Source: Salarias fasciatus
Lineage: Eukaryota > Chordata > Actinopteri > Blenniiformes > Blenniidae
DNA length: 64,000 nucleotides
Assembly (NCBI RefSeq): GCF_902148845.1
Contig: NC_043764.1
Span: 21,581,531-21,645,530 of the forward strand
Direction: 5' to 3'
A program made the position numbers and the translations under genes. The notes under the pieces were generated by a model that was not told the origin of the DNA, made no database searches, and was given only the letters and a program-made list of their open reading frames with translations. Below are positions 50,776 to 63,388 of the stretch, piece by piece. The stretch's first letter is position 1. The number at the start of each line of letters is the position of its first letter.

Positions 50776-51250
50776 ATAAACGTCTTTTTCAACAAAGAAA
50801 ATACACTGATGAGCTCTGTACTGGTAGGACATGGTTGATAGCATCCCTTCTAAAAGTTAGAATGTGACATGTGTGGCGAATCATCCTGAATCAGCCTAAC
50901 CTTAATATATTGAGTATTGCTGTTTTTGTATCTTAAGCTGCTTTTCAGATGTATTTCTTACAACTCATTTTAAATTTCTGAGGTTTTTCCGTGGATTAAA
51001 CTTTGCCGTTTGTAAAAGGGATGCATTTGGTTGCAGGGAATATTGTATTCTTTTTGGTTTAAAAAGAAAAATTAGCAGCTGCTGTTATTTGATTTACTTA
51101 GCTGAAGCAACGATTTCATGGCTTCAACCAAGGGATGTCTTTCTTTGTTCAGAGTTAATGATTGTCATGGTTTGTTTGTTTTATCAGTGAGAGACAACTA
51201 TTCAGCTCGTTGCTTTTCACTTTGCAAGAGCACATTCGAGCAAAACCACC

Positions 51251-54200
51251 ATGAGTAGGCTTATTTTGATTACAGGTAAGCCACAATAATAATTCTCGGC
51301 ATAAAAAAATTATTCAAAACTACCGCATATTTACGTCTGACTTTATCTGCAAACTTTCAGGTCTCTGGCTTTGTCTTAGCACTTTGGGTGAGTTTGTTTA
51401 GTTTGAAATGTTACATTCAGAGATATCCTTAAAAGATAAATGATGATGACCAAACATTTTCTTTGTAGTCTCGTCCTACAGACTTGTGTGTTATTTTACC
51501 AACTGGTCCCAGTACAGACCTGGTACTGGGAAGTTTATGCCTTCAAATGTTGAGCCAAACCTCTGCACTCATTTAATCTATGCCTTTGCTGGTATCAATG
51601 AGGCAAATGAGTTGACTACTATAGAGTGGAACGACGATGTGCTCTATAAATCTTTCAATGGACTCAAACAGAGGTTGGTTCAGTTCTTTACTGTGTTATC
51701 AATTTTGCTCTTAACACAAGACAAGTTACAGGAACTGAAATGTTTCTCTTCCCACAGAAATCCCAACCTTAAAACTCTGCTGGCTGTTGGAGGCTGGAAC
51801 TTTGGCTCACAAAAGTGTGATATTTTGTAACCAGTCATAAATGTCATTTAGTGTGCGGTTTATACATTCACTTCTGAATGTCTGCACACACCTTTTCACC
51901 TGCTCCACTTTTAGGATAAAGTAGGCTATTAATACAAATGGACTGAGTTTATTTTTGTACTGCTAAAATAATTATGTTTACCGATACTGCTTGAGGTGTT
52001 AAATACAGCCATGTGTGTCAAATTCAATTGATGGGAGATCATTAATTATTTCCAACATCCATAGAATTGTGTGAACACATAGATCTAGAGAAGGGTGGCA
52101 AAAAGTTTGGGCATTTAAGTGCAAATTTCAATATGAGCCACAAAGATCCAACCTTGTGTCTACAGGATCAAATTTTAATGGACTGATTTAGAAAGAATAA
52201 TAATCGAAAAAATAAAATACTAACTGAACTCTAATAGCTAACATTACGTACAGACATTTAGTCATTCTACTGGGGACACAGGTGTCCTGTGGAGCATCAT
52301 TTGCTCATGTCTATGCAATATTAGGTCCTCTCCTCTCTTCAATTAAATGAAATGGTTCCAGGTGATTTGCATGACCTTCCCTTTTATTAAAAGCTGAGTA
52401 AAATTTATTATCTCTGTGCAAATGGTGAAATGGGACTTCAAGACAGGCTAAAGTACCTCTCCTGTACTTAGCACTGTAAGAAGGCCTGGGCCTGTAATGA
52501 ATTAGTCAGTGAAGCCTTGTATTAGTCGTTTTCCTTTCTTTAGCTTGAATAATTATTCAACATTTCTGAAAAGCAAATGTTACCCCTGGAGAATGATTGA
52601 CTGCTCCCCTTCAACTTGGGCTTTCCAAGATGAATATCCCAATTTCCAAAAAGACATGTACCTTTCTTTCTTTGGCAATTTTTCCAAGATTAAATTTTAT
52701 TCTGTTAAGTCTGGCAACAGAGTATTGTTCCAAGTGTGTATTTGGACCTCTGAGTAAAATGTTTTTTGTTAGGGTTAGGGTTAGGGTTAGGAGATAAAAC
52801 AAACAAACAAACAAACAAAACACAACTCACGCCTCACAATTACATATCATGTGTAGATGTTGGAAGCTAAGAAAACCTGTTAACTATTTTAGAATAAATG
52901 TGGAGAAAGTGGAAGGGCTGTGCAGACTTTCTCTCCAGGTACATGTCTGAAAGCACTGATCTTTTTTGTAAATTTCCACCCAGATTCACTAACATGGTAT
53001 CAACGCAGGCCAACAGAGATACATTTATCAAGTCCTCCATCAAACTGCTGAGACAGTACGGTTTCAGTGGACTAGACCTGGACTGGGAATACCCTGCAGC
53101 AAGAGGAAGCCCACTGGAAGACAAGCAGCGATTCACCCTTCTATGCAAGGTGGAACTGAAAATTACTGGTCGAATGTTCAAAGGGTATTCATAATAAACC
53201 ATGCTGTGGTTTTTAGGAGCTCCTCGAAGCCTTTGAGGCTGAGGCGAAATCAACTGGGCAGACGAGGCTGCTGATTTCTGCTGCTGTGGCTGCTGGGAAA
53301 GGAACAATAGATGCTGGTTATGAAGTCGCAGAAATTGCCAAGTATGGTGGCACTTTATCCAACACAACTTCCACGTGATCTTCAGATTTTGGTGAATTTG
53401 GTTCTGTGTGCTTTCTTCAGGTTTCTGGATTTCATTAATGTGATGACGTACGACTTCCATGGCACTTGGGAGACTGTTACAGGCCATCACAGCCCTTTAT
53501 ACAAGGGATCCCAAGACACTGGAGATCATGTCTACCTGAACACTGTGAGTAAAGGATTTTAGAATTTTGAATCTAAACATGTGCTGTTTTCAATCTATTG
53601 CCATTTCTTCATTCGCTGTGGAGTGTTTCCATTCATTGGCTTCTCCAAAAGGTTTGTCCAAAAGTCATATCAGCCCCACAACATTCAGGTCCTTCCTCCT
53701 GCAGCCTGAAACTCTTTGCCACTGTTCCCAGTGTTCAACCTGATGAGTAGCTGATATTGTTGTTTTGACCTGGGACAGATTGCTAGGTTTCAAGGACTCG
53801 GAGTCAAGGTGCAGCCACGAGTCAGGCTGGTTAGCAGATCACCACCAAATCACAGACCATGGTTCCGGAACAATGTGGTCCATGTTCTTGGCCTATTGAC
53901 ACTGCTGTGGTGATAAGCTAAGCTTTCTGTTTACATGTCAGTCATCGTCCTCACTTCTCCTTTGGGTAATGATGGAAAGAATGTTATCACAGAAACAGGC
54001 AGACCACACAGGTTTTTCTCAACAGGACGTGGACGTCAGGACTCATGGTGTTTGCCTATTTGGATGCATTTCTCAGAGTAGAACTATGACTCGTTTGCAT
54101 CCAATAGATACTGTGATGCTTTGGGCTCCTAAAAAAAAAATCTCCCCTTCTGGTGTTGCTGGAGCAATCTTTGGGAAGACTGGTCTTCGCAGTGCAGCCA

Positions 54201-55399
54201 ACACTCAAGAAGCTAACAGTGATACAAAACAAAAGAGGACAACCAAACGAAACAATGTAGCCTACATAAAAAACCAAGTGGAGGATAAATATGTTTTTAA
54301 ACCAAACATAAATTAATAAAAAAGTAAAAGACAATAAAGTGGTAAATGAGTATTAACATTTACCATGAATAATAATGTTCACGGTGGGCCTCATTGGCAG
54401 GAACACACAATTCCAACATTTTAATGACTTTTTTTTTTTCTTTTTTTAAATTTCAGGACTTTGCTATGAGGTATTGGCGGGATAAGGGAGCCCCTGTGGA
54501 AAAACTAAACATGGGTTTTGCCACATACGGACGGACTTTTCAGCTCGCCACTGAGTCCAGCCAGGTTGGCGCTCCTGCCAGCGGTCCGGCCTCCGCCGGT
54601 CCCTTCACAAGAGAAGGTGGATTCTGGTCCTATTATGAGGTGAACTCAGTAAATGTCGATGCCAACCTGTTTCTACAGTTGGACTGTGGTTTTAATTTAA
54701 AATTCAACACTCTGCTTAGGTTTGCACGTTTCTTCAAGGGGCTACTGTTAATGTGATTGAAGATCAGAAAGTCCCGTATGCCACCAAACAACGTGAGTGG
54801 GTTGGATATGACAACAAGGAGAGCTTCAATACCAAGGTACAGTCATTAATCACATGTAACGAATTATTGACTGTATAAAGTTGAAATGCATTATTATTCA
54901 GTTATTGTTCTTTCAGGTCCTTTACCTAAAAAACAGTAATTTTGGGGGAGCTTTTGTCTGGGCGCTGGATCTGGATGACTTCAATGGGCAGTTCTGTGGA
55001 GACGGAAATTATCCCCTCATCCGCTATCTGCACTCTCTTTTGGTCTCAGGTGGAAAGACAGAATTCATTGGTTTAGTCTGTTGAATAAAATATATATAAA
55101 TTAAACTCAATTTTTTTCTCTCTCTAGATCTTTCTCCCCCTGGAACTACACAGCCCACTCCTGTTCCGCTGCCTACGAGTCAAGGAAAACCACACACCAC
55201 GTCCAGTCCTAGACCCACAAAACCTACGTCCTCCAGTGCCAGCAATGATACTTTTTGCCTGTCTAAGATTGGCGGAGTCTATCCCAAGCCCGATGATCCA
55301 CATTCTTTTTACAACTGTGCCAACGGCATCACCTGGATCCAAGCCTGCCCGGAGAGTTTAGTCTTTCGAGAAAACTGCCTATGCTGCGACAGGCCCTAA
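51251..55399 (+). CDS. GH18 chitinase gene 2 with chitin-binding domain
   Basis: Secreted chitinase of the AMCase/CHIA family. Eleven exons: 51251-51275, 51361-51387, 51469-51673, 51758-51814, 52984-53149, 53217-53341, 53421-53544, 54457-54639, 54720-54836, 54917-55049 and 55128-55399, giving 477 aa. Exon phases match genes 1 and 3. Signal peptide is in exons 1-2. The catalytic motif reads SGLDLDWE (residues 133-140). Asp136, Asp138 and Glu140 are present and align with the human catalytic residues as I remember them, but the first Asp of DxxDxDxE is Ser. Activity is likely but could be altered. The linker is short (about 45 residues, Pro/Thr/Ser-rich). The CBM14 domain has the six-Cys pattern ending CLCCDRP. 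An upstream acceptor (TTATCAG, about 51187) suggests a spliced leader. AATAAA is at 55421-55426. Confidence 0.9.
52769..52794 (+). repeat. short interstitial telomeric repeat
   Basis: Just under four head-to-tail TTAGGG units in the 1.2-kb intron 4 of chitinase gene 2, followed closely by an (AAAC)n tract. Confidence 0.85.
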
Positions 55400-55449
55400 A
55401 AATGCTCAAGTGGCAAAAAGAATAAATATTGAAAGAAAAAGACAAAAAA

Positions 55450-55775
55450 CAAGAATTAGGAACTTCCTGAGATTTCATTGATTTACAGTCTATCAAACAG
55501 ATCTTTCAACTTTCCCATTAAGGTGCCATAATTCATTTTAATGATCACTGGATGGTTGTAGGAGTCTCTTTAGTGACACTGACCTCAAAAATATTGCAGA
55601 AGGGGTGACTGTGTGAGATGAGTAGTCACTGAAGGCAACTGCAATAAATCCTGAAAGAGCATAAAATGTTGCAATAAATCGAAAATGTCAAAAAATTATG
55701 TCTGAACCCTCTCTTCATTTCCATAATTGCACTGCTTTGTCCACTAAAGGTATCCTGATGTCCTCTCTTATTGCC

Positions 55776-55809
<34 letters not shown>

Positions 55810-56870
55810 TTATCTATCTATCTTGCTGTTTCACCCATCTTAGGGTTGGGTGTGGGTGGAGGTGGTGGAAATCGTGTTTGTTTGTGTGTTTATCCAGGGT
55901 GTACCTGTTTTCGCCAACAGTCAACCAGAAGTGGAATTAGCACATCTCCACCCAAAGTTATATAAAAGAGTTATGAGGATTAAAAGGTAATGATAGTGAT
56001 TAGTGTGTCAGTAAATAACTTGTTGTGAGCTCATTTTATATTCTGCATGTGTATTGTTTTGGACAAGTGAATGACTGTTTTTTTTTTTCTTTAATAAATG
56101 GACAGTTTATTTCCTGCAGAGACAGAAATTACTTATTGTCTATGAATTTTCTCATTTGTCCAGGTAGGAGGCATCTCAATGCTAATTGAAACAGTTGAAC
56201 TGGACTTTGGTCATATGAGTACACCAAAGATCACGCTGGGATTTATAAGATACTTTCTGTGCGATTCTATTGTTTTCTTTCCATCAAGCTAGACTGGTTT
56301 GTCTAACGAAATGGTGGAGAGCTCCGGTGTTGTAACTCTTTGGTTTTAACATCCAACTCAACGCAACTTGATTTAAAAAGCACTTTAAAAACAAGTAATG
56401 TTGCAACAAGGTGTTGTTCCCAAGGTTGTCTATGCTAAAGACCTCATGTCATCTGCTGATGTCTTCTATGTTAATGGATTATAGGGCCCAGGGTGACAGC
56501 GCCACTTGGATAAGAGGCAAAAAAGATAAATAACCCTAGTCCAGCTGAGATGAATCGATTTGCACTGAGATTCGTTATTGTTCTGTCAGTTTAAATTGCC
56601 TTTCATTAGAATGGACTAAACTAAACTAAACATACTTCATTCAGTCCTTTTTTCTGCATTGAGCAATCCTTTTTCTAGGATGTGAGACTGTGAGTTCAGA
56701 CTAAAACCATTTTGTGGATAAAAAAAAAAATAACCCAAAGCAATCTGGACAAGAATAACAGTTTTTTTTTCACAAATTTTAAATTCTCAAATTTAATCGA
56801 AAAACTCCTGTTCCTCCAACATAGTCCCGCCCACAGGTGAAGTCACATTCTTCCTCCTCACAGGCATACT
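55450..56870. other. intergenic stretch between chitinases 2 and 3
   Basis: No exon recognised. A TCTA microsatellite lies at about 55777-55823. The rest is AT-rich. Confidence 0.5.
55777..55823 (+). repeat. (TCTA)n microsatellite
   Basis: About eleven TCTA units, one altered to TTTA. Confidence 0.9.
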
Positions 56871-56899
56871 TAAGTTTTCCACAAACACACACACAGTCA

Positions 56900-59231
56900 C
56901 TTGCTGCCTGACTGATGCTGTGAAACCCAAGAAGGAGTCGGAACAACTTTGAAGGTACCTCTATGGACTCCAGAACATTAGTTCACAGTCTTTTCAATTG
57001 CAAATCAGTTTGTTTCACGCTAAACCTGAACAACATCTTGTCTTTCTATTTGTTCTTGGATGATTTGAAAATGTTTTTCTGCATGTTTTTTTTTTTTTTT
57101 TTTTCCCCAACAGTTCTCAAAAGAGTTGAGGTTTCGTGAAGGCAACATCAAGACTGGATAAAGGTAAGTGATGTCTTTACCATAATATTCTGTGCTTGTT
57201 AAAATTAGCTTTGATTTCGGTTTTTAACTGCCGTCTCTGCCATACTCGCCTTGATCAACATGAAAATTCTTCCCATGTTTGATTGTGGTGACACGGTAAA
57301 GATCAGTCTGTAGGACAGGTCTGCACAGGCTGGATGTCCTTCATCACTCTGCCACCTGATTTGACACAAATCTCTCCAGATCATTACACGCTTGTGAAAG
57401 TCAGTGAAATTTGTATAGATTAAATATTTTACCTATAACACAACTCTACAGACCTTATTTTGTTGGAAATTCTCCCAAAAAACACTCTCGAAATGGATCA
57501 TCTGCTGCACCTACAAAATGGGATAATAGACAAAAACAGTCAGTAAAAGTTACATAAATGCACTCAAATGTGTTTTTATAAAGAAAACCAAAAAATAAGG
57601 CAAAGTACAATTTCCTTCAAACGCTTTGTCAACATATTTCTTTTTCTATTTCTTTTTGGTACACTTTAAATATAAACTATTCAGGTTCAAATGTTATTTG
57701 AGAGTATTGACAGGAAAGTCACACTTGGTAAAACAACACATACACAAACCCTATAATGCACAATACAAAATCAGTCTTCATTGAAAATTGTTAGTAAAGT
57801 TTTTTTTTTTTTTTTTTTTCCAAAGGACAATCTAACCCATCAACCTTTTCTTGAAATGACGAACTGAGCCACAGCTGACACATGGAGACAATTCTCTGAA
57901 TAAAGAATCTGTGTTGCTATGTCTCCAAATTAGGTTTATTATTCAATATGTAATCAGGAGATATGTCATATAGTAAATTCAGTTGTTAAGTAAGAGTTAA
58001 AAGGACATTCTTTGTCTCGTCGCAATGCAAACCAATAATTTAGTGACAATAGAAATTATCTTATAGTCCCGAAAATGTTGTCACACAAGTTCATTATGTC
58101 CAGTATAATAACTTGCACTGCACAAGGTCATTAAGGTCTTCCATCTGTTTTTAGGGTGTGTTGATCTTCCTTTGATTTTTTTTTTTTTTTTTGCTTCATA
58201 CATTTTAATTACAATTTATTGAAATAAAGTAATGTAAACTACTTGCTTTGTGTTACTTGGAAACTGACTGATTTCCACTGAAGGTCATCTCAGCAGGAAC
58301 TTCCTGCTTATTCTGGCGTCACTGTCACTCACCCTGAAAATACCAAGACAAAGCAACTTCGAAAGGTCACCAGGTCACACCATTGTTAATTAAGCTCGGG
58401 TGTGTCTACATGTTCTACAAAAACTGCTCCTTAGTTACATGTTCATCTTGACTGATTCACTATCTGCACACTGCAATTACAGAAAATTGGAGGGTAGGAA
58501 GAGGCGAGGCAGCTTTTGTTGTGGAAAACAACAATCCTTTAATTATGAAATATTCATGACGTCTGAATACTGAGCAGAAGCGTCACCGCTGTGGAAATCT
58601 CTTGAGCACCATTTTTCTTCTTGATAAAAAAGTTTGTATTTTACGAAAGAAGAGAAAACCGATGATAACAAGAAGAAGCAGCAACAATAAAATTGAGATT
58701 GAACTTGCAGTTGCAGGTGTTATGAGATTAATGTTAATTTGATGCTGTTAATTCATCACAAGTAATGAATGATGTCAGACCAGTAGTCATTGAGAAATTT
58801 TTAATAAACTTCACTGCCCAAAGTAATGGGTTTACGCTTATTTTTTAAAGCATTATCAGCAACAACTAAACCTCAAAATCAAGCTGAGTCGCCAAAACCT
58901 TTCCATCAATTAAATTTGAAGTAACATTAAGTAATTGCGTGTTTCAGTTTGGTTCAGATCCATCTTTCTGCGAACAACTTTCTGACAAGTGCTGTTGAGA
59001 TGCTGCCAGTTATTTAGGAAAGTTCTTTCTGGTGTCACCAGGTTGTTCTGACGGCTTTTCAATCGCGTTTTCATCATTATTGATCAAAATATGGCAGCCA
59101 AAGTAAAGGTTGTAGACTAGAGAACCTCTTTGTTGCAGTTTGTGTTTATTGTTACTTGTCAATTCTTCCATCAGCAAAAGACCAATCCTTCATCTCCTTG
59201 ACTTGAAGAGACCTAGATAGGAGCAGCCACC
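56900..59231 (+). other. candidate spliced 5' UTR of chitinase gene 3
   Basis: Three segments have good splice signals. One ends AACTTTGAAG|GTACCT at 56954. A second, 57114-57163, lies between CCCCAACAG and GTAAGT. A third begins after TTCCATCAG at 59175 and contains the start codon at 59232. Together they could form a leader like the spliced leader of gene 1. The intron 57164-59174 holds no recognisable gene, only poly-T tracts and AT-rich DNA. Confidence 0.4.
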
Positions 59232-62200
59232 ATGTCGAAGCTAATTCTTACTGCAGGTGAGGTGAAAAGGAACACATTAAATTATTTTCATTCAACTTCC
59301 AACCTAATATTCACCAAGTCTTCAACTTTCCAGGTCTCTGTCTTGTATTTGGTGGGATGGGTGAGTTACACAACACGTCTGATAGTCAGAAAGAAATACA
59401 AGTGCCTTTTTCAAATGATTAAAACATACCTCTTCCTTTCTGCCGTGTCTAGTCTCATCCTTCAGCCTCATGTGTTATTTCACCAACTGGGCCCAATACA
59501 GAAAGGACAAAGGGAAGTTTTTGACTTCAGACGTTGATCCACACCTTTGTACCCACATCATTTTTGCCTTTGGCGGCATCGACTCGACGAATAGATTGAC
59601 AACTACTGGACATAATGATTTTCAGCTCTATAAATCCATAAATGGACTCAAACAACAGTTAGTTCTATTTTTTTTAAACCCCAACATCATTCTAAGTAAA
59701 ATGTGGTGAAAACTATCTTGTGGCTGATTTTATTTATATTCCCACAGAAATCCAAATCTTAAAACTCTACTGGCAGTTGGAGGCTGGGCTGCTGGATCAG
59801 AAAGGTTTTCTTATCTTTTACTTTATAAAAACTTACCAGGGGTCATTTATACACGGTATATACAGTATGTGTAATTGTGTCTTCATGTGAGTTAAGTTTC
59901 ATTTTTTTTCATATTGCATCTCAGTTTCTCCCGAATGGTGTCAACACAAGCCAGCAGACGTGCATTCATCCAGTCTTCTATGGAATTTCTGAGAAAAAAT
60001 GACTTCGATGGGCTGGACTTAGACTGGGAGTATCCTGCTCAAAGAGGAAGTCCACAGAGCGACCGGCACAGATTCTCTTTGCTGTGCAAGGTCTGATTGA
60101 CAATGACTTCTGATGTTCTCAGCTATCTCCATGGAAGTCATCAAGAGACTCCTCTTCCGCTCTGTTTCTTCCAGGAGCTTCGGGAGGCCTACGAGAATGA
60201 GAGCAAATCCAATAACCAGTCCAGGTTGTTGATCACTGCGGGTGTGTCTGCTGCCAATGAAAGCATTTCTAAGAGTTACGAAGCTGCAGAGATCGGAACG
60301 TACGCTGATATTTCGAAATCCTTGTTATTGTTACAAAGATCTGTTTTGGTGAACACAGTCACACTTTTTTACTCAGGCATCTGGATTTCATTAATGTGAT
60401 GACGTATGACTTCCGGGGCACTTGGGAGGGAGTCACTGGCCATCACAGTCAATTAACCAAAATGCCATATGACACTGGAAGGGACCTTTACCTGAATGCT
60501 GTGAGTACATGACTTCATTATTAAACGGGAATGATCTCGTTTCTTTCTTTCTTTGAACACATTTTGCTTCCATCCACTGTTCCTCTTTATACAAAAGATA
60601 GTTCCTTGAAAAAGTGGCACTTTCATTTCACTTCACAGCAACTACCTGAAAACGTACACAGGACTGTAAACACCAACAAGTGTTTGAAATGCCTTGTTGT
60701 TGATTGAATCAAGCCTTCTTTTTCTTCCAGGATCTCTCGATTCACTTTATTATCTTACGTTCTAGGACTTTGCTCTGAAACGTTGGCATGGCTTGGGAGT
60801 ACCTGCAAACAAGCTGAACATGGGCATCGCAGCATACGGGCGGACGTTTCAACTAGCCGGTCATTCCAGTCACATTGGGGCGCCAATCATCGGCCCTGCC
60901 TCTGCCGGTGCTTTCACGAAGGAGCCCGGATTCTGGTCTTATTATGAGGTGACAGGACGGACACGCTCTTTGCCTTATTCTTCATTTTAAGTTACTGTTG
61001 GAACACACATATTGAGTCACTAAAGACAGCTTCAACATGATAGCATGTGTGTGTTTCTTTTTAGATTTGCACTTTTCTTCAAGGAGCCACTGTCCGTTAC
61101 ACTCAGGGAGTCCCATACGCCACCAAACACAATGAATGGGTTGGATACGACGATGAAAACAGCTGCGTTGCTAAGGTATCTCCACAATTAAATGCTGCTC
61201 ATCCAGTCCATAGGCAGAAAACCACTACGTACTAAATCAGATATTGCGGTTTGTTCCTTTAGACCAACTACATAAAAAACAAGAATTTTGGAGGAGCCTT
61301 CGTCTGGGCTCTGGATCTGGATGACTTCAGCGGGCTGTTCTGCGGAGCAGGGAATTATTCCTTCATCCGCTGTCTGCGCTCTCAATTGGTTTCAGGTAAG
61401 AAGTAATAAGTCAGTTTTCAAGTCCATTTATGTATCATAACTGGGAGTAATGTGTTCATGGGTTTGATTTGATCAGGTATAATTTACCGGCACATCATTG
61501 ACCGTCTGGAGTTTACATGATGCTGTTCACTATCTGAATGCATTTAAATGTAGAAATGCAATAATCAAATTTTCTCTGATCAGGAAAGAGCTATGTTGAG
61601 GGTTGTCATTTCATTCCACGTGAATTGTCTCCCTCTTCACTCCAGAAATGATTTTGTCAACAGAAAAAAATGAAACAGATTAAATGGTATACATACACGA
61701 ATCATCCAAGTATTGTGGGTAAATCTGGGTGTACCAATCAGATTTTTCATAATTAGCATGATCAAATGTGTATCATTACATGATCACAACAAATCCCCAT
61801 CTCCGATTCACTGAAATGAAAGTTCGTAATGCTTTTCCCCCCCAGCACCAAACCTTTCTCCACCCACTCAAACTCAAACCACCAAAAGTCCAGTGAAACC
61901 ACCCATGAAGCCAACTCAACGCCAGACAACTATGAGGCCAACTCAACGCCAGACAATTACAACTATGAAGCCAACTCAACGCCAGACAACTATGAAGCCA
62001 ACTCAACGCCAGACAACTATGAGGCCAACTCAACCCCAGACAAATGCAAATCCAACTCAACGTCAGACGACTCCTCAACCCAAACCTGCGGCCGTTCCCT
62101 CATCCAACACTCAGGGCTTCTGTGCTTCGAGGGCCAATGGACTATATGCCAAACCTGATGCCCCGAGCTCTTTTTACAGCTGTGACAACGGCGTCACATA

Positions 62201-62276
62201 CATCATGCAATGTGTACCTGCGTTAGTCTTTCGACAGTCATGCCTGTGCTGCGATTGGCCATGGATATACTCTTAA
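59232..62276 (+). CDS. GH18 chitinase gene 3, intact active site
   Basis: Secreted chitinase of the AMCase/CHIA family. Eleven exons: 59232-59256, 59334-59360, 59453-59657, 59748-59804, 59925-60090, 60175-60299, 60377-60500, 60766-60948, 61065-61175, 61263-61395 and 61846-62276, giving 528 aa. The catalytic motif DGLDLDWE (133-140) is complete, so this is the member of the cluster most likely to be fully active. The exon 4 donor (AG|GTTTTC) is weak but required by phase. The last exon encodes a basic Pro/Thr/Gln-rich linker with a repeated MKPTQRQTT unit, then a CBM14 domain ([35 protein letters not shown]). A six-residue tail, WPWIYS, continues beyond the usual end. Confidence 0.92.
61900..62075 (+). 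repeat. 27-bp coding repeat in the chitinase 3 linker
   Basis: Roughly six units of MKPTQRQTT or MRPTQRQTT, with one short insertion (ITT) and a diverged last unit ([10 protein letters not shown]). The repeat is unrelated to the linker repeat of gene 1. Confidence 0.85.
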
Positions 62277-62299
62277 CAGACACACCACAAGCCAGTTGA

Positions 62300-62505
62300 T
62301 TTTGTGTGTGTGTCCGCATGAATATATAATTTATTGATCCAAAAGGTTTTCCAAGTTTTCTTACATGTGGGGGACAGAAAGAAAAAAAAACGTGTTTATG
62401 TCTGATCATAAACAGTAGCATCTCAAAAGATTTTAATGAAATGGAATTTTGTCCCATGCCTTCATTCTACAGAGTGAAGCTTTCACAAACTTTTGATTTC
62501 TACTT

Positions 62506-62536
<31 letters not shown>

Positions 62537-63345
62537 GTAGGAAATTCTGTATAATTAGAAATGGACCATAAAATGTTTAATAGAACATGGTGTTTGTTTT
62601 CTTTGTCAACCAAAGGCCAAAATGATTCCAATCAACATATAAAAAGAAACAAATACTAGAAACTTGAATGTGAGCATAGAAATACCTGGCCAAACTATCA
62701 ACTTTCAAATAATATTCTAACTTTTTGAGATGCAGCCATTATTATTATTTTTTTTTTGTTTGTTTGTTTGTTTGTTTGTTTTGTTTTTTAGCGGGATGAT
62801 CTCTGATGGACTGGATTTTTGGTAAAAAGATACTTTCGATTCTTTAAAATAAAAACTGTTATTGGTTTGTGGTTTTTATTAACAGTACGACATAATAAAG
62901 GTGTCTTGCAGCAAGCATACATCAAGTTGTATTCAAATTTATTCAAGTGTGTAACTTGTCTTTGTCCTCAGGCTGATGGAGTTCAGTTATCTGGACCACT
63001 AGAAGGTCATTTAAGTCAAACAATGAAACCATATATTTTGAGTTCATTAAACACAAACTAGAACAAATGTGTTTTGTTCTTGTAACGTTGTATAATAGCA
63101 GCAAAAACATGCTAATAATCAAAATTACAGCATTTTTCTAGTTTGACAAGAGATTGCTCTGTTGGTTTGCACAGTGCAAATAAGTTTTGACCTCTCAGAA
63201 TTTATAATAAAAATTATAAAACCACTTTTCAAATCAATACTGCTACAGCTCAGACAATAGTTTCAGAGCATGAACCCATATTTTCCATCTTATTATCAAT
63301 ACTTTATATGAACTTTGATTGTGCATCTCAGCAAAAACACAAACA

Positions 63346-63388
<43 letters not shown>

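Noticed and set aside
53969-54316. Open frame of 115 codons in intron 7 of chitinase gene 2
   Set aside because: I considered a decayed DNA-transposon transposase but could find no catalytic motif or terminal repeats. It is left unassigned.
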